The notes below the pieces were generated by a model that worked only from the letters and a program-made list of their open reading frames with translations, searched no databases and had not been told where the DNA came from. From positions 32,077,879 to 32,141,878 of the forward strand of contig NC_065571.1 in NCBI RefSeq assembly GCF_937616625.2: a DNA stretch of 64,000 bases. The letters are read 5' to 3'. Every line of letters begins with the position of its first letter. The first letter of the stretch is position 1. A program made the position numbers and the translations under genes. Source of the DNA: Mercurialis annua. Taxonomy: Eukaryota > Streptophyta > Magnoliopsida > Malpighiales > Euphorbiaceae. This document shows, one piece after another, positions 1 through 13,929 of this stretch.

Positions 1-900
1 AACATTGCGAAACAAATACAAACGTTTCCTCATATTAGCGATATTAGCCAAACGTTTACAAATGTTACGAAACAAATCCAAACGTTTCATGCTTTTTACC
101 GATTTGAGCCAAATAGTTACAAACGTTATGAAACAAATCCAAAATTTTCCTCTTTTTAGAGATTTCAGCCAAATGTTTACAAACGTTACGAAACAAATCC
201 AAATGTTTCCCCTTTTTAATCATTTCGGCCAAACGTTTACAAAAGTTACGAAACAAAACCAAACTTTTAAAACGTTTACGAAACAAATCCAAACGTTTCA
301 CATTTTTAGCGATTTAAGCCAAATGTTTACAAACGTTACGGAACAAAACAAAACGTTTCACATTTTTAGTGATTTAAGACAACGTTATGAAAAAAATCCA
401 AGTGTTTCACCTCTTTATCGATTTATGCCAAACGTTTATAAAATTTACGAAACAAATCTAAGCGTTTCACCTTTTTAGCAATTTAAGCCAAACGTTTACA
501 AACGTTATGAAACAAATCCAAACGTTTCACCTTTTTTGTGATTTAAGCCAAATGTTTACAAAAGTTACGAAACAAATCCAAACATTTAAAATGTTACGAA
601 ATAAATCCAAACGTTTCACATTTTTAGAGATTTAAGCCAAACGTTTACAAACATTACGAAACAAATTCAAACGTTTCACATTTTTAGCAATTTAAGCCAA
701 AAGTTTATAAACGTTACGAATCAAATCCAAACATTTCACCTTTTTAGCGATTCAAGCCAAACGTTTAAAAACGTTACGAAAAAAAATCCAAACGTTTCTT
801 CATTTTAGAAATTTAAGCCAAACGTTTATAAACGTTGCGAAACAAAACCAAACGTTTACAAATGTTAAGAAAAAAATTGAAACGTTTACAAATGTTACGA

Positions 901-3900
901 AACAAATCCAAACGTTTCCCCATTTTAGCGATTTAAGCCAAACGTTTACAAACGCTACGAAACAAATCCAAATGTTTCACCTTTTTTGCGATTGAAACCA
1001 AACGTTTACAAACATTACGAAACGAATCCAAACGTTTCACCTTTTTAAAGATATGAGCCGAACATTTACAAACGTTAAAAAACAAATCCAAGCGTTTCAC
1101 CTTTTTAGCAATATATGCCAAACGTTTACAAACGTCACGAAACAAATCCAAACGTTTCACCTTTTTAACGATTTAAGTCAAACGTTTACAAACGTTACAA
1201 AACAAATCCAAATGTTTCCCCATTTAAACGATTTAAGCCAAACGTTTAAAACGTTACTAAACAAATCCAAACGTTTCACCTTTTCAGTGATTTAAGCCAA
1301 ACATTTACAAACGTTATGAAACAAGTCCAAAACGTTTCCCCTTTTTAGCGATTGAAGCCAAATGTTTACAAACGTTACGAAACAAATATAAACGTTTAAA
1401 ACGTACGAAAAAAATCCAAACGTTTTACATTTTTACCGATTTAAGCCAAAAGTTTACAAACATTACGAAACAAAACCAGTCGTTTATAAACTTTACGAAA
1501 CAAATCCAAACGTTGCACCTTTTTAGCAATTACAGCCAAACGTTTACAAACGTTACGAAACAAATCCAAACGTTTCCCCTTTTTAGCGATTTAAGTCGAA
1601 CGTTTTTACAAACGTTACGAAACAAAACCAAACATTTCACCTTTTTAGCTATTTAAGCCAAACGTTAACAAACGTTACAAAACAAAACCAAAGATTTCAC
1701 CTTTTTAGCGATTTAAGCTGAACGTTTACAAACGTTACGAAACAAATACAAATGTTTCACCTTTTTAGCGATGTAAGTGAAATGTTTACAAACTCTATGA
1801 AACAAATCCAATCGTTTCACCTTTTTAGAAATTTTAACTAAACGTTTACAAACGTTACGAAACAAAATCAAATGTTTCACCTTTTTAGCGATTTAAAACA
1901 AACGCTTACAAACGTTATAAAACAAATCCAAACGTTTCACCTTTTTAGCGAATTAAGCCAAACGTTTACAAACGTTTCGAAACAGATCCAAATGTTTCAC
2001 CTTTTTAGCAATTTAAATCCAAACGTTTCACCTTTTTAGCGATTTAATCCAAACGTTTACAAATGTTACGAAAAAAATCCAAACATTTCACCTTTTTAGC
2101 GATTTAAGCCAAACGTTTCACCTTTTTAGCGATTTAAGCCAAACGTTTACAAATGTTACGAAAAAAATCCAAACATTTTACCATTTTAGCGATTTAAGCC
2201 AAACTTTTACAAACGTTACAAAATAAATCCAAACTTTTCCCCTTTTTAGCGAATTAAGCCAAACGTTTACAAATTTTACGAAACAAATCCAAACGTTACA
2301 GAACAAATCCAAAAGTTTCACCTTTTTACTGATTTAAGCCAAACGTTTACAAATTTTATGAAACAAATCCAAATGTATCACCTTTTTAGGAATTTAAGCC
2401 AAACGTTTACAGACATTACGAAAAAAATCCAAACATTTCACCTTTTTAGCGATTTTTGCAAAACGTTTCACCTTTTTAGCTATTTAAGCCAAACGTTTAC
2501 AAATGTTTCGAAACAAATCCAAACGTTTCACATTTTTAGCGATTTAAGCCAAACGTTTACAGACGTTACAAAATAAATCCAAACGTTTCGCCTTTTTAGC
2601 GATTTAAGCCAAATGTTTACACATGTTACGAAATAAATCCAAATGTTTCATCTTTTTTGCTATTTAAGCCAAACGTTTACAGACGTTACGAAACAAATCC
2701 AAACGTTTTATCTTTTTAGCGATTTATGCCAAACGTTTCACCTTTTTAGCTATTTAAGCCAAACGTTTACAGACGTAGCGATTTATGCCAAATGTTTCAC
2801 CTTTTTAGCTATTTCAGCCAAACGTTTACAGACGTTACGAAACAAATCCAAATGTTTCACTTTTTTAGCTATTTCAGCCAAACGTTTACAGACGTTGCGA
2901 AACAAATCCAAGCGTTTCCCCTTCTTAGCGATTTATGCCAAATGTTTCACCTTTTTAGCTATTGAAGCCAAGCGTTTACAAATGTTATGAAACAAAGTCA
3001 AACTTTTGACCTTTTTAGCGATATAAGCTAAACGTTTACAAACGTTACGAAACAAATCCAAACGTTTCCCCTTTTTAGCGGTTAAAGCCAAACGTTTACA
3101 AATGTTACGAAATAAAACATAACATTTCACCTTTTTTGCGATTTAAACCAAACGTTTAAAACGTTACGAAACAAATCAAAGCGTTTCCCGTTTTTAGCAA
3201 TTTAAGCCAAACGTTTGGAAACGTTGCGAAACAAATCCAAACGTTTCGCCTTTATAGCGATTTAAGCCAAACGTTTACAAACATTACGAAACAAATCTAA
3301 GTGTTTCACCTTTTTAGCAATTTAAGCCAAACGTTTACAAACGTTATGAAACAAATCCAAACGTTTCACCTTTTTTCTGATTTAAGCCTAATGTTTACAA
3401 AAGTTACGAAACAAATCCAAACATTTAAAACGTTACGAAATAAATCCAAACGTTTCCCATTTTTAGAGATTTAAGCCAAACGTTTACAAACATTACGAAA
3501 CAAATTCAAACGTTTCACATTTTTAGCAATTTAAGCCAAAAGTTTACAAACGTTACGAAACAAATCCAAACATTTCCCCTTTTTAGCGATCAAGCCAAAC
3601 GTTTACAAACATTACGAAAAAAATTCAAACGTTTCTCCATTTTAGCAATTTAAGCCAAACGTTTATAAACGTTGCGAAATAAAACCAAACGTTTACAAAT
3701 GTTACGAAACAAACTGAAACGTTTACAAACATTACAAAACAAATCCAAACGTTTCCCCATTTTAGCGATTTAAGCCAAACGTTGACAAACGCTACGAAAC
3801 AAATCCAAATGTTTCACCTTTTTTGTGATTGAAACCAAACGTTTACAAACATTACGAAACGAATCCAAACGTTTCACCTTTTTAGCGGTATGAGCCGAAC

Positions 3901-5336
3901 ATTTACAAACGTTAAAAAACTAATCCAAGCGTTTCACCTTTTTATCAATATATGCCAAACGTTTACAAACGTTACGAAACAAATCCAAACGTTTCACCTT
4001 TTTAGCGATTTAAGTCAAACGTTTACAAACGTTACAAAACAAATCCAAATGTTTCCCCATTTAAACGATTTAAGCCAAACATTTAAAATGTAACTAAACA
4101 AATCCAAACGTTTCACCTTTTCAGCGATTTAAGCCAAACGTTTACAAACGTTATGAAACAAATCCAAAACGTTTCCCCTTTTAGCGATTGAAGCCAAATG
4201 TTTACAAACGTTACGAAACAAATATAAACGTTTAAAACGTTCGAAAAAAATCCAAACGTTTTACATTTTTACCGATTTAAGCCAAAACTTTACAAACATT
4301 ACGAAACAAAACCAATCGTTTACAAACTTTACGAAACAAATCCAAACGTTTCACCTTTTTAGCAATTCAAGCCAAATGTTTACAAACGTTACGAAACAAA
4401 TCCAATCGTTTCCCCTTTTTAGCGATTTAAGTCGAAAGTTTTTACAAACGTTACGAAACAAAACCAAACATTTCATCTTTTTAGCTATTTAAGCCAAACG
4501 TTACAAAACAAAACCAAAGATTTCACCTTTTTTGCGATTTAAGCTGAATGTTTACAAACGTTACGAAACAAATACAAATGTTTCACCTTTTCAGCGATTT
4601 AAGTGAAATGTTTACAAACGCTATGAAACAAATCCAATCGTTTCACCTTTTTAGCAATTTAAACTAAACGTTTACAAACGTTACGAAACAAAACCAAATG
4701 TTTCACCTTTTTAGCGATTTAAAACAAACGTTTACAAACGTTATAAAACAAATCCAAACGTTTCACCTTTTTAGCGAATTAAGCCAAACGTTTACAAACG
4801 TTACGAAACAGATCCAAATGTTTCACCTTTTTAGCAATTTAAATCCAAACGTTTCACCTTTTTAGCGATTTAAGCCAAACGTTTACAAACGTTACGAAAT
4901 AAATCCAAACATTTCACCTTTTTAGCGATTTAAGCCAAACGTTTCACCTTTTTAGCGATTTAAGCCAAACGTTTCACCTTTTTAGCGATTTAAGCCAAAC
5001 GTTTCACCTTTTTAGCGATTTAAGCCAAACGTTTATAAACGTTACAAAAAAAATCCAAACGTTTTACCTTTTTAGCGATTTAAGCCAAACTTTTACAAAC
5101 GTTACGAAACAAATCCAAACGTTACAGAACAAATCCAAAAGTTTCACCTTTTTACTGATTTAGCCAAACGTTTACAAATTATATGTAACAAATCCAAACG
5201 TATCACCTTATTAGGAATTTAAGCCAAACGTTTACAGACATTACGAAAAATATCCAAACCTTTCACCTTTTTAGCGATTTTTGCAAAACATCTCACCTTT
5301 TTAGCTATTTAAGCCAAACGTTTACAAATGTTACAA
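901..5336 (+). repeat. 4,436-bp higher-order satellite unit, copy 1
   Basis: This stretch is repeated almost base for base at 5337-9772, an offset of exactly 4,436 bp; variant markers such as the motif AAGATATGAGCCG (1050 and 5486) and the short AGACGTAGCG junction (2771 and 7207) recur. Inside the unit the first ~1.6 kb (901-2490) is itself related to the last ~1.6 kb (about 3737-5336) at an offset near 2,837 bp. The order is therefore P-Q-P', with P about 1.6 kb and Q about 1.25 kb. The sequence just before 901 (463-900) resembles the end of Q (3303-3737), so the ancestral period looks like P-Q, about 2.83 kb or 47 monomers. Confidence 0.93.
4907..5026 (+). repeat. Run of four 30-bp half-monomers
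   Basis: Four consecutive 30-bp units, each AAACRTTTCACC followed by the T-rich tract and GATTTAAGCC, start at 4907, 4937, 4967 and 4997. The other half of the monomer (the one containing AAACAAATCC) is absent between them. This shows that the second half can amplify independently at a 30-bp period. Confidence 0.92.
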
Positions 5337-8300
5337 AACAAATCCAAACGTTTCCCCATTTTAGCGATTTAAGCCAAACGTTTACAAACGCTACGAAACA
5401 AATCCAAATGTTTCACCTTTTTTGCGATTGAAACCAAACGTTTACAAACATTACGAAACGAATCCAAACGTTTCACCTTTTTAAAGATATGAGCCGAACA
5501 TTTACAAACGTTAAAAAACAAATCCAAGCGTTTCACCTTTTTAGCAATATATGCCAAACGTTTACAAACGTCACGAAACAAATCCAAACGTTTCACCTTT
5601 TTAACGATTTAAGTCAAACGTTTACAAACGTTACAAAACAAATCCAAATGTTTCCCCATTTAAACGATTTAAGCCAAACGTTTAAAACGTTACTAAACAA
5701 ATCCAAACGTTTCACCTTTTCAGTGATTTAAGCCAAACATTTACAAACGTTATGAAACAAGTCCAAAACGTTTCCCCTTTTTAGCGATTGAAGCCAAATG
5801 TTTACAAACGTTACGAAACAAATATAAACGTTTAAAACGTACGAAAAAAATCCAAACGTTTTACATTTTTACCGATTTAAGCCAAAAGTTTACAAACATT
5901 ACGAAACAAAACCAGTCGTTTATAAACTTTACGAAACAAATCCAAACGTTGCACCTTTTTAGCAATTACAGCCAAACGTTTACAAACGTTACGAAACAAA
6001 TCCAAACGTTTCCCCTTTTTAGCGATTTAAGTCGAACGTTTTTACAAACGTTACGAAACAAAACCAAACATTTCACCTTTTTAGCTATTTAAGCCAAACG
6101 TTAACAAACGTTACAAAACAAAACCAAAGATTTCACCTTTTTAGCGATTTAAGCTGAACGTTTACAAACGTTACGAAACAAATACAAATGTTTCACCTTT
6201 TTAGCGATGTAAGTGAAATGTTTACAAACTCTATGAAACAAATCCAATCGTTTCACCTTTTTAGAAATTTTAACTAAACGTTTACAAACGTTACGAAACA
6301 AAATCAAATGTTTCACCTTTTTAGCGATTTAAAACAAACGCTTACAAACGTTATAAAACAAATCCAAACGTTTCACCTTTTTAGCGAATTAAGCCAAACG
6401 TTTACAAACGTTTCGAAACAGATCCAAATGTTTCACCTTTTTAGCAATTTAAATCCAAACGTTTCACCTTTTTAGCAATTTAAGCCAAACGTTTACAAAT
6501 GTTACGAAAAAAATCCAAACATTTCACCTTTTTAGCGATTTAAGCCAAACGTTTCACCTTTTTAGCGATTTAAGCCAAACGTTTACAAATGTTACGAAAA
6601 AAATCCAAACATTTTACCATTTTAGCGATTTAAGCCAAACTTTTACAAACGTTACAAAATAAATCCAAACTTTTCCCCTTTTTAGCGAATTAAGCCAAAC
6701 GTTTACAAATTTTACGAAACAAATCCAAACGTTACAGAACAAATCCAAAAGTTTCACCTTTTTACTGATTTAAGCCAAACGTTTACAAATTTTATGAAAC
6801 AAATCCAAATGTATCACCTTTTTAGGAATTTAAGCCAAACGTTTACAGACATTACGAAAAAAATCCAAACATTTCACCTTTTTAGCGATTTTTGCAAAAC
6901 GTTTCACCTTTTTAGCTATTTAAGCCAAACGTTTACAAATGTTTCGAAACAAATCCAAACGTTTCACATTTTTAGCGATTTAAGCCAAACGTTTACAGAC
7001 GTTACAAAATAAATCCAAACGTTTCGCCTTTTTAGCGATTTAAGCCAAATGTTTACACATGTTACGAAATAAATCCAAATGTTTCATCTTTTTTGCTATT
7101 TAAGCCAAACGTTTACAGACGTTACGAAACAAATCCAAACGTTTTATCTTTTTAGCGATTTATGCCAAACGTTTCACCTTTTTAGCTATTTAAGCCAAAC
7201 GTTTACAGACGTAGCGATTTATGCCAAATGTTTCACCTTTTTAGCTATTTCAGCCAAACGTTTACAGACGTTACGAAACAAATCCAAATGTTTCACTTTT
7301 TTAGCTATTTCAGCCAAACGTTTACAGACGTTGCGAAACAAATCCAAGCGTTTCCCCTTCTTAGCGATTTATGCCAAATGTTTCACCTTTTTAGCTATTG
7401 AAGCCAAGCGTTTACAAATGTTATGAAACAAAGTCAAACTTTTGACCTTTTTAGCGATATAAGCTAAACGTTTACAAACGTTACGAAACAAATCCAAACG
7501 TTTCACCTTTTTAGCGGTTAAAGCCAAACGTTTACAAATGTTACGAAATAAAACAGAACATTTCACCTTTTTTGCGATTTAAACCAAACGTTTAAAACGT
7601 TACGAAACAAATCCAAGCGTTTCCCGTTTTTAGCAATTTAAGCCAAACGTTTGGAAACGTTGCGAAACAAATCCAAACGTTTCGCCTTTATAGCGATTTA
7701 AGCCAAACGTTTACAAACATTACGAAACAAATCTAAGTGTTTCACCTTTTTAGCAATTTAAGCCAAACGTTTACAAACGTTATGAAACAAATCCAAACGT
7801 TTCACCTTTTTTCTGATTTAAGCCAAATGTTTACAAAAGTTACGAAACAAATCCAAACATTTAAAACGTTACGAAATAAATCCAAACGTTTCCCATTTTT
7901 AGAGATTTAAGCCAAACGTTTACAAACATTACGAAACAAATTCAAACGTTTCACATTTTTAGCAATTTAAGCCAAAAGTTTACAAACGTTACGAAACAAA
8001 TCCAAACATTTCCCCTTTTTAGCGATCAAGCCAAACGTTTACAAACATTACGAAAAAAATTCAAACGTTTCTCCATTTTAGCAATTTAAGCCAAACGTTT
8101 ATAAACGTTGCGAAATAAAACCAAACGTTTACAAATGTTACGAAACAAATTGAAACGTTTACAAACATTACAAAACAAATCCAAACGTTTCCCCATTTTA
8201 GCGATTTAAGCCAAACGTTGACAAACGCTACGAAACAAATCCAAATGTTTCACCTTTTTTGTGATTGAAACCAAACGTTTACAAACATTACGAAACGAAT

Positions 8301-9772
8301 CCAAACGTTTCACCTTTTTAGCGGTATGAGCCGAACATTTACAAACGTTAAAAAACTAATCCAAGCGTTTCACCTTCTTAGCAATATATGCCAAACGTTT
8401 ACAAACGTTACGAAACAAATCCAAACGTTTCACCTTTTTAGCGATTTAAGTCAAACGTTTACAAACGTTACAAAACAAATCCAAATGTTTCCCCATTTAA
8501 ACGATTTAAGCCAAACGTTTAAAACGTAACTAAACAAATCCAAACGTTTCACCTTTTCAGCGATTTAAGCCAAACGTTTACAAACGTTATGAAACAAATC
8601 CAAAACGTTTCCCCTTTTAGCGATTGAAGCCAAATGTTTACAAACGTTACGAAACAAATATAAACGTTTAAAACGTTCGAAAAAAATCCAAACGTTTTAC
8701 ATTTTTACCGATTTAAGCCAAAACTTTACAAACATTACGAAACAAAACCAATCGTTTACAAACTTTACGAAACAAATCCAAACGTTTCACCTTTTTAGCA
8801 ATTCAAGCCAAATGTTTACAAACGTTACGAAACAAATCCAATCGTTTCCCCTTTTTAGCGATTTAAGTCGAAATTCTTTACAAACGTTACGAAACAAAAC
8901 CAAACATTTCATCTTTTTAGCTATTTAAGCCAAACGTTACAAAACAAAACCAAAGATTTCACCTTTTTTGCGATTTAAGCTGAATGTTTACAAACGTTAC
9001 GAAACAAATACAAATGTTTCACCTTTTCAGCGATTTAAGTGAAATGTTTACAAACGCTATGAAACAAATCCAATCGTTTCACCTTTTTAGCAATTTAAAC
9101 TAAACGTTTACAAACGTTACGAAACAAAACCAAATGTTTCACCTTTTTAGCGATTTAAAACAAACGTTTACAAACGTTATAAAACAAATCCAAACGTTTC
9201 ACCTTTTTAGCGAATTAAGCCAAACGTTTACAAACGTTACGAAACAGATCCAAATGTTTCACCTTTTTAGCAATTTAAATCCAAACGTTTCACCTTTTTA
9301 GCGATTTAAGCCAAACGTTTACAAACGTTACGAAATAAATCCAAACATTTCACCTTTTTAGCGATTTAAGCCAAACGTTTCACCTTTTTAGCGATTTAAG
9401 CCAAACGTTTCACCTTTTTAGCGATTTAAGCCAAACGTTTCACCTTTTTAGCGATTTAAGCCAAACGTTTATAAACGTTACAAAAAAAATCCAAACGTTT
9501 TACCTTTTTAGCGATTTAAGCCAAACTTTTACAAACGTTACGAAACAAATCCAAACGTTACAGAACAAATCCAAAAGTTTCACCTTTTTACTGATTTAGC
9601 CAAACGTTTACAAATTATATGTAACAAATCCAAACGTATCACCTTATTAGGAATTTAAGCCAAACGTTTACAGACATTACGAAAAATATCCAAACCTTTC
9701 ACCTTTTTAGCGATTTTTGCAAAACATCTCACCTTTTTAGCTATTTAAGCCAAACGTTTACAAATGTTTCGA
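5337..9772 (+). repeat. 4,436-bp higher-order satellite unit, copy 2
   Basis: Near-identical tandem copy of 901-5336. Differences seen by eye are few, for example cccctttt at 3067 against caccttttt at 7503, and ACATAACATT at 3116 against ACAGAACATT at 7552. The high identity compared with the roughly 10-15% divergence between neighbouring monomers indicates a recent duplication, probably by unequal crossing-over in register with the 60-bp monomer. Confidence 0.93.
9343..9462 (+). repeat. Run of four 30-bp half-monomers, second copy
   Basis: Same four half-units as at 4907-5026, carried into the second 4,436-bp copy. Confidence 0.92.
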
Positions 9773-10560
9773 AACAAATCCAAACGTTTCACATTTTTAG
9801 CGATTTAAGCCAAACGTTTACAGACGTTACAAAATAAATCCAAACGTTTTGCCTTTTTAGCGATTTAAGCCAAATGTTTACACATGTTACGAAATAAATC
9901 CAAATGTTTCACCGTTTTAGCTATATAAGCCAAACGTTTACAGACGTTACGAAACAAATCCAAACGTTTCATCTTTTTAGCGATTTATGCCAAACGTTTC
10001 ACCTTTTTAGCTATTTAAGCCAAATGTTTACAGACGTAGCGATTTATGCCAAATGTTTCACCTTTTTAGCTATTTCAGCCAAACGTTTATAGACGTTACG
10101 AAACAAATCCAAATGTTTCACTTATTTTGCTATTTCAGCCAAACGTTTACAGACGTTGCGAAACAAATCCAAGTGTTTCCCCTTATTAGCGATTTATGCC
10201 AAATGTTTCACCTTTTTAGCTATTTAAGCCAAGCGTTTACAAACGTTACGAAACAAAGTCAAACATTTCACCTTTTTAGCGATATAAGCTAAACATTTAC
10301 AAACGTTACGAAACAAATCCAAACGTTTCACCTTTTTAGCGATTAAAGCCAAACGTTTACAAATGTTACGAAATAAAACAGAAAGTTTCACCTTTTTTGC
10401 GATTTAAACCAAACGTTTAAAACGTTACGAAACAAATCCAAGCGTTTCCCGTTTTTCGCAATTTAAGCCAAACGTTTGGAAACGTTGCGAAACAAATCCA
10501 AACGTTTTTCCTTTATAGCGATTTAAGCCAAACGTTTACAAACATTACGAAACAAATCCA
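9773..10560 (+). repeat. Partial Q block following copy 2
   Basis: From about 9761 the array continues as the Q part of the higher-order unit (compare 6936 onward, offset about 2,825 bp) rather than restarting with P as it does at 5337. This is the arrangement expected before the junction at 5337 lost a Q block. Similarity to Q fades near 10560, after which monomers are individually diverged. Confidence 0.75.
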
Positions 10561-13500
10561 AGCGTTTCACATTTTTAGCTATTTAAGCAAAACGTTTACA
10601 AATGTTACGAAACAAATCCAAGCGTTTCACCTTTTTAGCAATTTAAGCAAAACGTTTACAAACGTTACGAAACAAATGCAAACGTTTCACCATTTTAGCA
10701 ATTTAAGCCGAACGTTTACGAACGTTACGAAACAAAATCAAATGTTTCACCTTTTTAGCGATTTTAGCCAAACGTTTACAAATGTTACGAAACAAATCCA
10801 AACTTTTCCCCATTTTAGTTATTTAAGCCAAACGTATAAAACGTTACGAAACAAATCCTAACGTTTCACCTTTTTAGCGATTTAGGCCAAACGTTTACAA
10901 ACGTTACGAAAAAAATCCAAACGTTTCCCCTTTTTTGAAATTTAAGCCAAACATTTAAAAATATTACAAAACAAATCCAAAGGTTTTATCTTTTTAACGA
11001 ATTAAGCCAAACATTTACAAACGTTACGAAACAAATCCAAACGTTTCATCTTTTTATCGATTTAAGCAAAAAATTTACAAACGTAACGAAACAAAACAAG
11101 ACGTTTCCCCTTTTTTTCGATTTAAGCCAAACGTTTACAAACATTACGAAACAAAAACCAACCATTTAAAATGTTACGAAGCAAATCCAAGCGTTTCACA
11201 TTTTTAGCAATTTAAGCCAAACGTTTATAAACGTTGCGAAACAAATCCAAACGTTTCACCTTTTTAGCGAATTAAGCCAAACGTTTACAAATGTTACGAA
11301 ACAAATCCAAAAGTTACAAAACAAAACCAAACATTTACAATAGTTACGAAACAAATCCAAGCATTTCACCTTTTTAGAAATTTAAGCGAGACATTCACAA
11401 ACGTAACGAGACAAATCCAAACATTTCACCTTGTTAGCAATTTAGGCAAAACGTTTACAAACATTATGAAAAAAATCGAAACATTTCACCTTTTTAGCAA
11501 TTTCAGCTGAATGTTTACAAACGTTACGAAATATAACCAAAAGTTTCACATTTTTAGTGATTTAAGCTGAACTTTACAAACATTACCAAACTTATCAAAA
11601 TGTTTCCTCATTTTAGCGATTTAAGCCAAACGTTTAAAACGTTACGAAACAAATCCAAGCATTTCACCTTTTTAGCGATTTATGCCAAACGTTTACAAAT
11701 GTTACGAAACAAATCCAAACATTTCCCTTTTTTAGCAATTTAAGTAAAACGTTTACAAACGATACGAAACAAATCCAAACGTTTCACCTTTTTAGCGACT
11801 TAAGCCAAATGTTTACAAACGTTACGAAACAAAACCAAACTTTTAAAACGTTACGAAACAAATCCAAACGTTTCACATTTTTAGCTATTTAAGCCAAACG
11901 TTTACAAACGTTACGAAACAAAACCAAGCGTTTCACCTTTTTAGCAATTTAAACCAAAAGTTTACAAACATTACAAAACAAATCCAATCGTTGCACCTTT
12001 TTAGCAACTTAAGCCAAACATTTACAAACGTTACGAAACAAATCCAAGCATTTCACTTTTATAGCCATTTAAGCCAAACATTTACAAACGTTACGAAACA
12101 AATCAAAAAGTTTTACCTTTTTAGCGATTTAAGCCAAACATTTAGAAAGGTTATGAAACAAATTATAATATTTCACTTTTAGAAATTTGAGCCAAACGTT
12201 TACAAACATTACGAAACAAATCCAAGCGTTTCACCTTTTTAGCAATTTAAGCCAAACGTTTACAAACATTACGAAACAAATCCAAGCGTTTCACCTTTTT
12301 AGCAATTTAAGCCAAATGTTTACAAACGTTACCAAACAAATCCAAACGTGTCACCTTTTTAGCAATTTAAGCCAAACGTTTACAAACCTTACGAAACAAA
12401 TCCAAACGTTTCACCTTTTATCGATTTAAGCCAAACGTTTACAAACGTTACGAAATAAATCCAAACGTTTCCCCTTTTTATCTATTTAGGCCAAACGTTT
12501 ACAAAGGTTTTAAACTAAATCCAAACATTTCGCTTTTTCAGCAGTTTAAGCCAAACGTTTACAAACGTTACGAAATAAAACCAAATGTTTACCAGTGTTA
12601 TGAAACAAATCTAAGCGTTTCACCTTTTTAGAAATTTAAGCCAAACGTTTGCAAACATTACGAAACAAATCTTAATGTTTTTCCTTTTTAACGATTTAAG
12701 CCGAACGTTTACAAACGTTACGAAACAAATCCAAACGTTTCCCCTCTTTAGCGATTTAAGCCAAACATATACAAACGCTACAAAACCAAACCAAACGTTT
12801 TACAAAACAAATCAAAATGTTTCCCCTTTTTAGAGATTTAAGCCAAACGTTTCCAAACTATGCGAAACAAATCCAAACATTTCCCTGTTTTTGCGATTTA
12901 AGCCAAACATTTACAAACGGTACAAAACAAATCCAAACGATTCACCTGCTTAGCGATTTAAGCCAAACTTTTATAAACACTAGGAAACAAATCCAAAGGT
13001 TTCACCTTTTTAGCAATTTAAACCAAATATTTATTTACGTTACGAAAAAAATCCATGGATTTCTCCTTTTTAGCAATTTAAGCCAAACAAACGTTACGAA
13101 ACAAATCAAAGCGTTTCACCTTTTTAGCAATTTAAGCCAAACGTTCACAAAGGTTACGGAACAAATATATACGTTTCACCTTTTTAGTAATTTAAGCCAA
13201 ACGTTTACAAATGATACGAAACAAATCCAAACGATTCACCTTTTAAGCGATTTAAGCCAAACTTTTACGAACGTTACGAAATAAATCCAAACGTTTCATC
13301 TTTTTAGCGATTTAAGCCAAACGTTTACAAACATTACGAAACAAATCCAAATGTTTTGCCTCTATAGCGATTTAAACCAAACATTTACAAACGTAACAAA
13401 ACAAATACAAGTGTTTCCCCTTATTAGCAATTTAAGCAAAACGTTTACAAGCGTTACGAAATAAATACAAACGTTTCACCTTTTTAGCAATTTAAGCAGA

Positions 13501-13929
13501 ACATTTACAAACGTTACGAAACAAAACCAAACGTTTCACCTTTTTAACTATCTAAGCCAAATGTTTACAAACATTACGAAACAAATCCAAACGTTTCCCT
13601 ATTTTAGAGATTTAAGGAAAATGCTTAAAACGTTACGAAACAAATTGACACGTTTCACCTTTTTAGCAATTTAACCCAAACGTTTACGAATGTTACGAAA
13701 CAAATCCAAACGATTCACTTTTTTAGCAATTTAAGCCAAACGTTACTAAACAAATCCAAAGGTTTCACTTTTTTAGCGATATAAGCCAAAAGTTTATAAA
13801 CATTACGAATCAAATCCAAGCGTTTCACCTTTTTAGCGATTTAAGCCAAACGTTGAAAAGCGTTACGAAACAAATCCAAATGTTTCACCTTTTTAGCGAT
13901 TTAAGCCAAATGTTTACAAACGTTCGCAA

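Larger units (their letters stand above)
1..13928 (+). repeat. 60-bp satellite array, forward orientation
   Basis: Continuous tandem repeats of a 60-bp monomer that reads as six 10-bp blocks. Block 1 is AAACGTTTAC, block 2 AAACGTTACG, block 3 AAACAAATCC, block 4 AAACGTTTCA, and the last two give a T-rich CCTTTTTAGC and GATTTAAGCC. Copies differ by scattered substitutions, by occasional short forms (AAACGTTTAAAACG, missing a few bases) and by 30-bp half-units. Most substitutions fall at CpG sites. Open frames of 60-155 codons in this block are periodic with 20 residues (for example FTNVTKQIQTFHLFSDLSQ) and are explained by the repeat. No gene or unrelated insertion is visible in the 13.9 kb. 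Confidence 0.97.

Noticed and set aside
1..13928. CRISPR-like array
   Set aside because: The whole 60-bp unit repeats without unique spacers, and the context is plant satellite.
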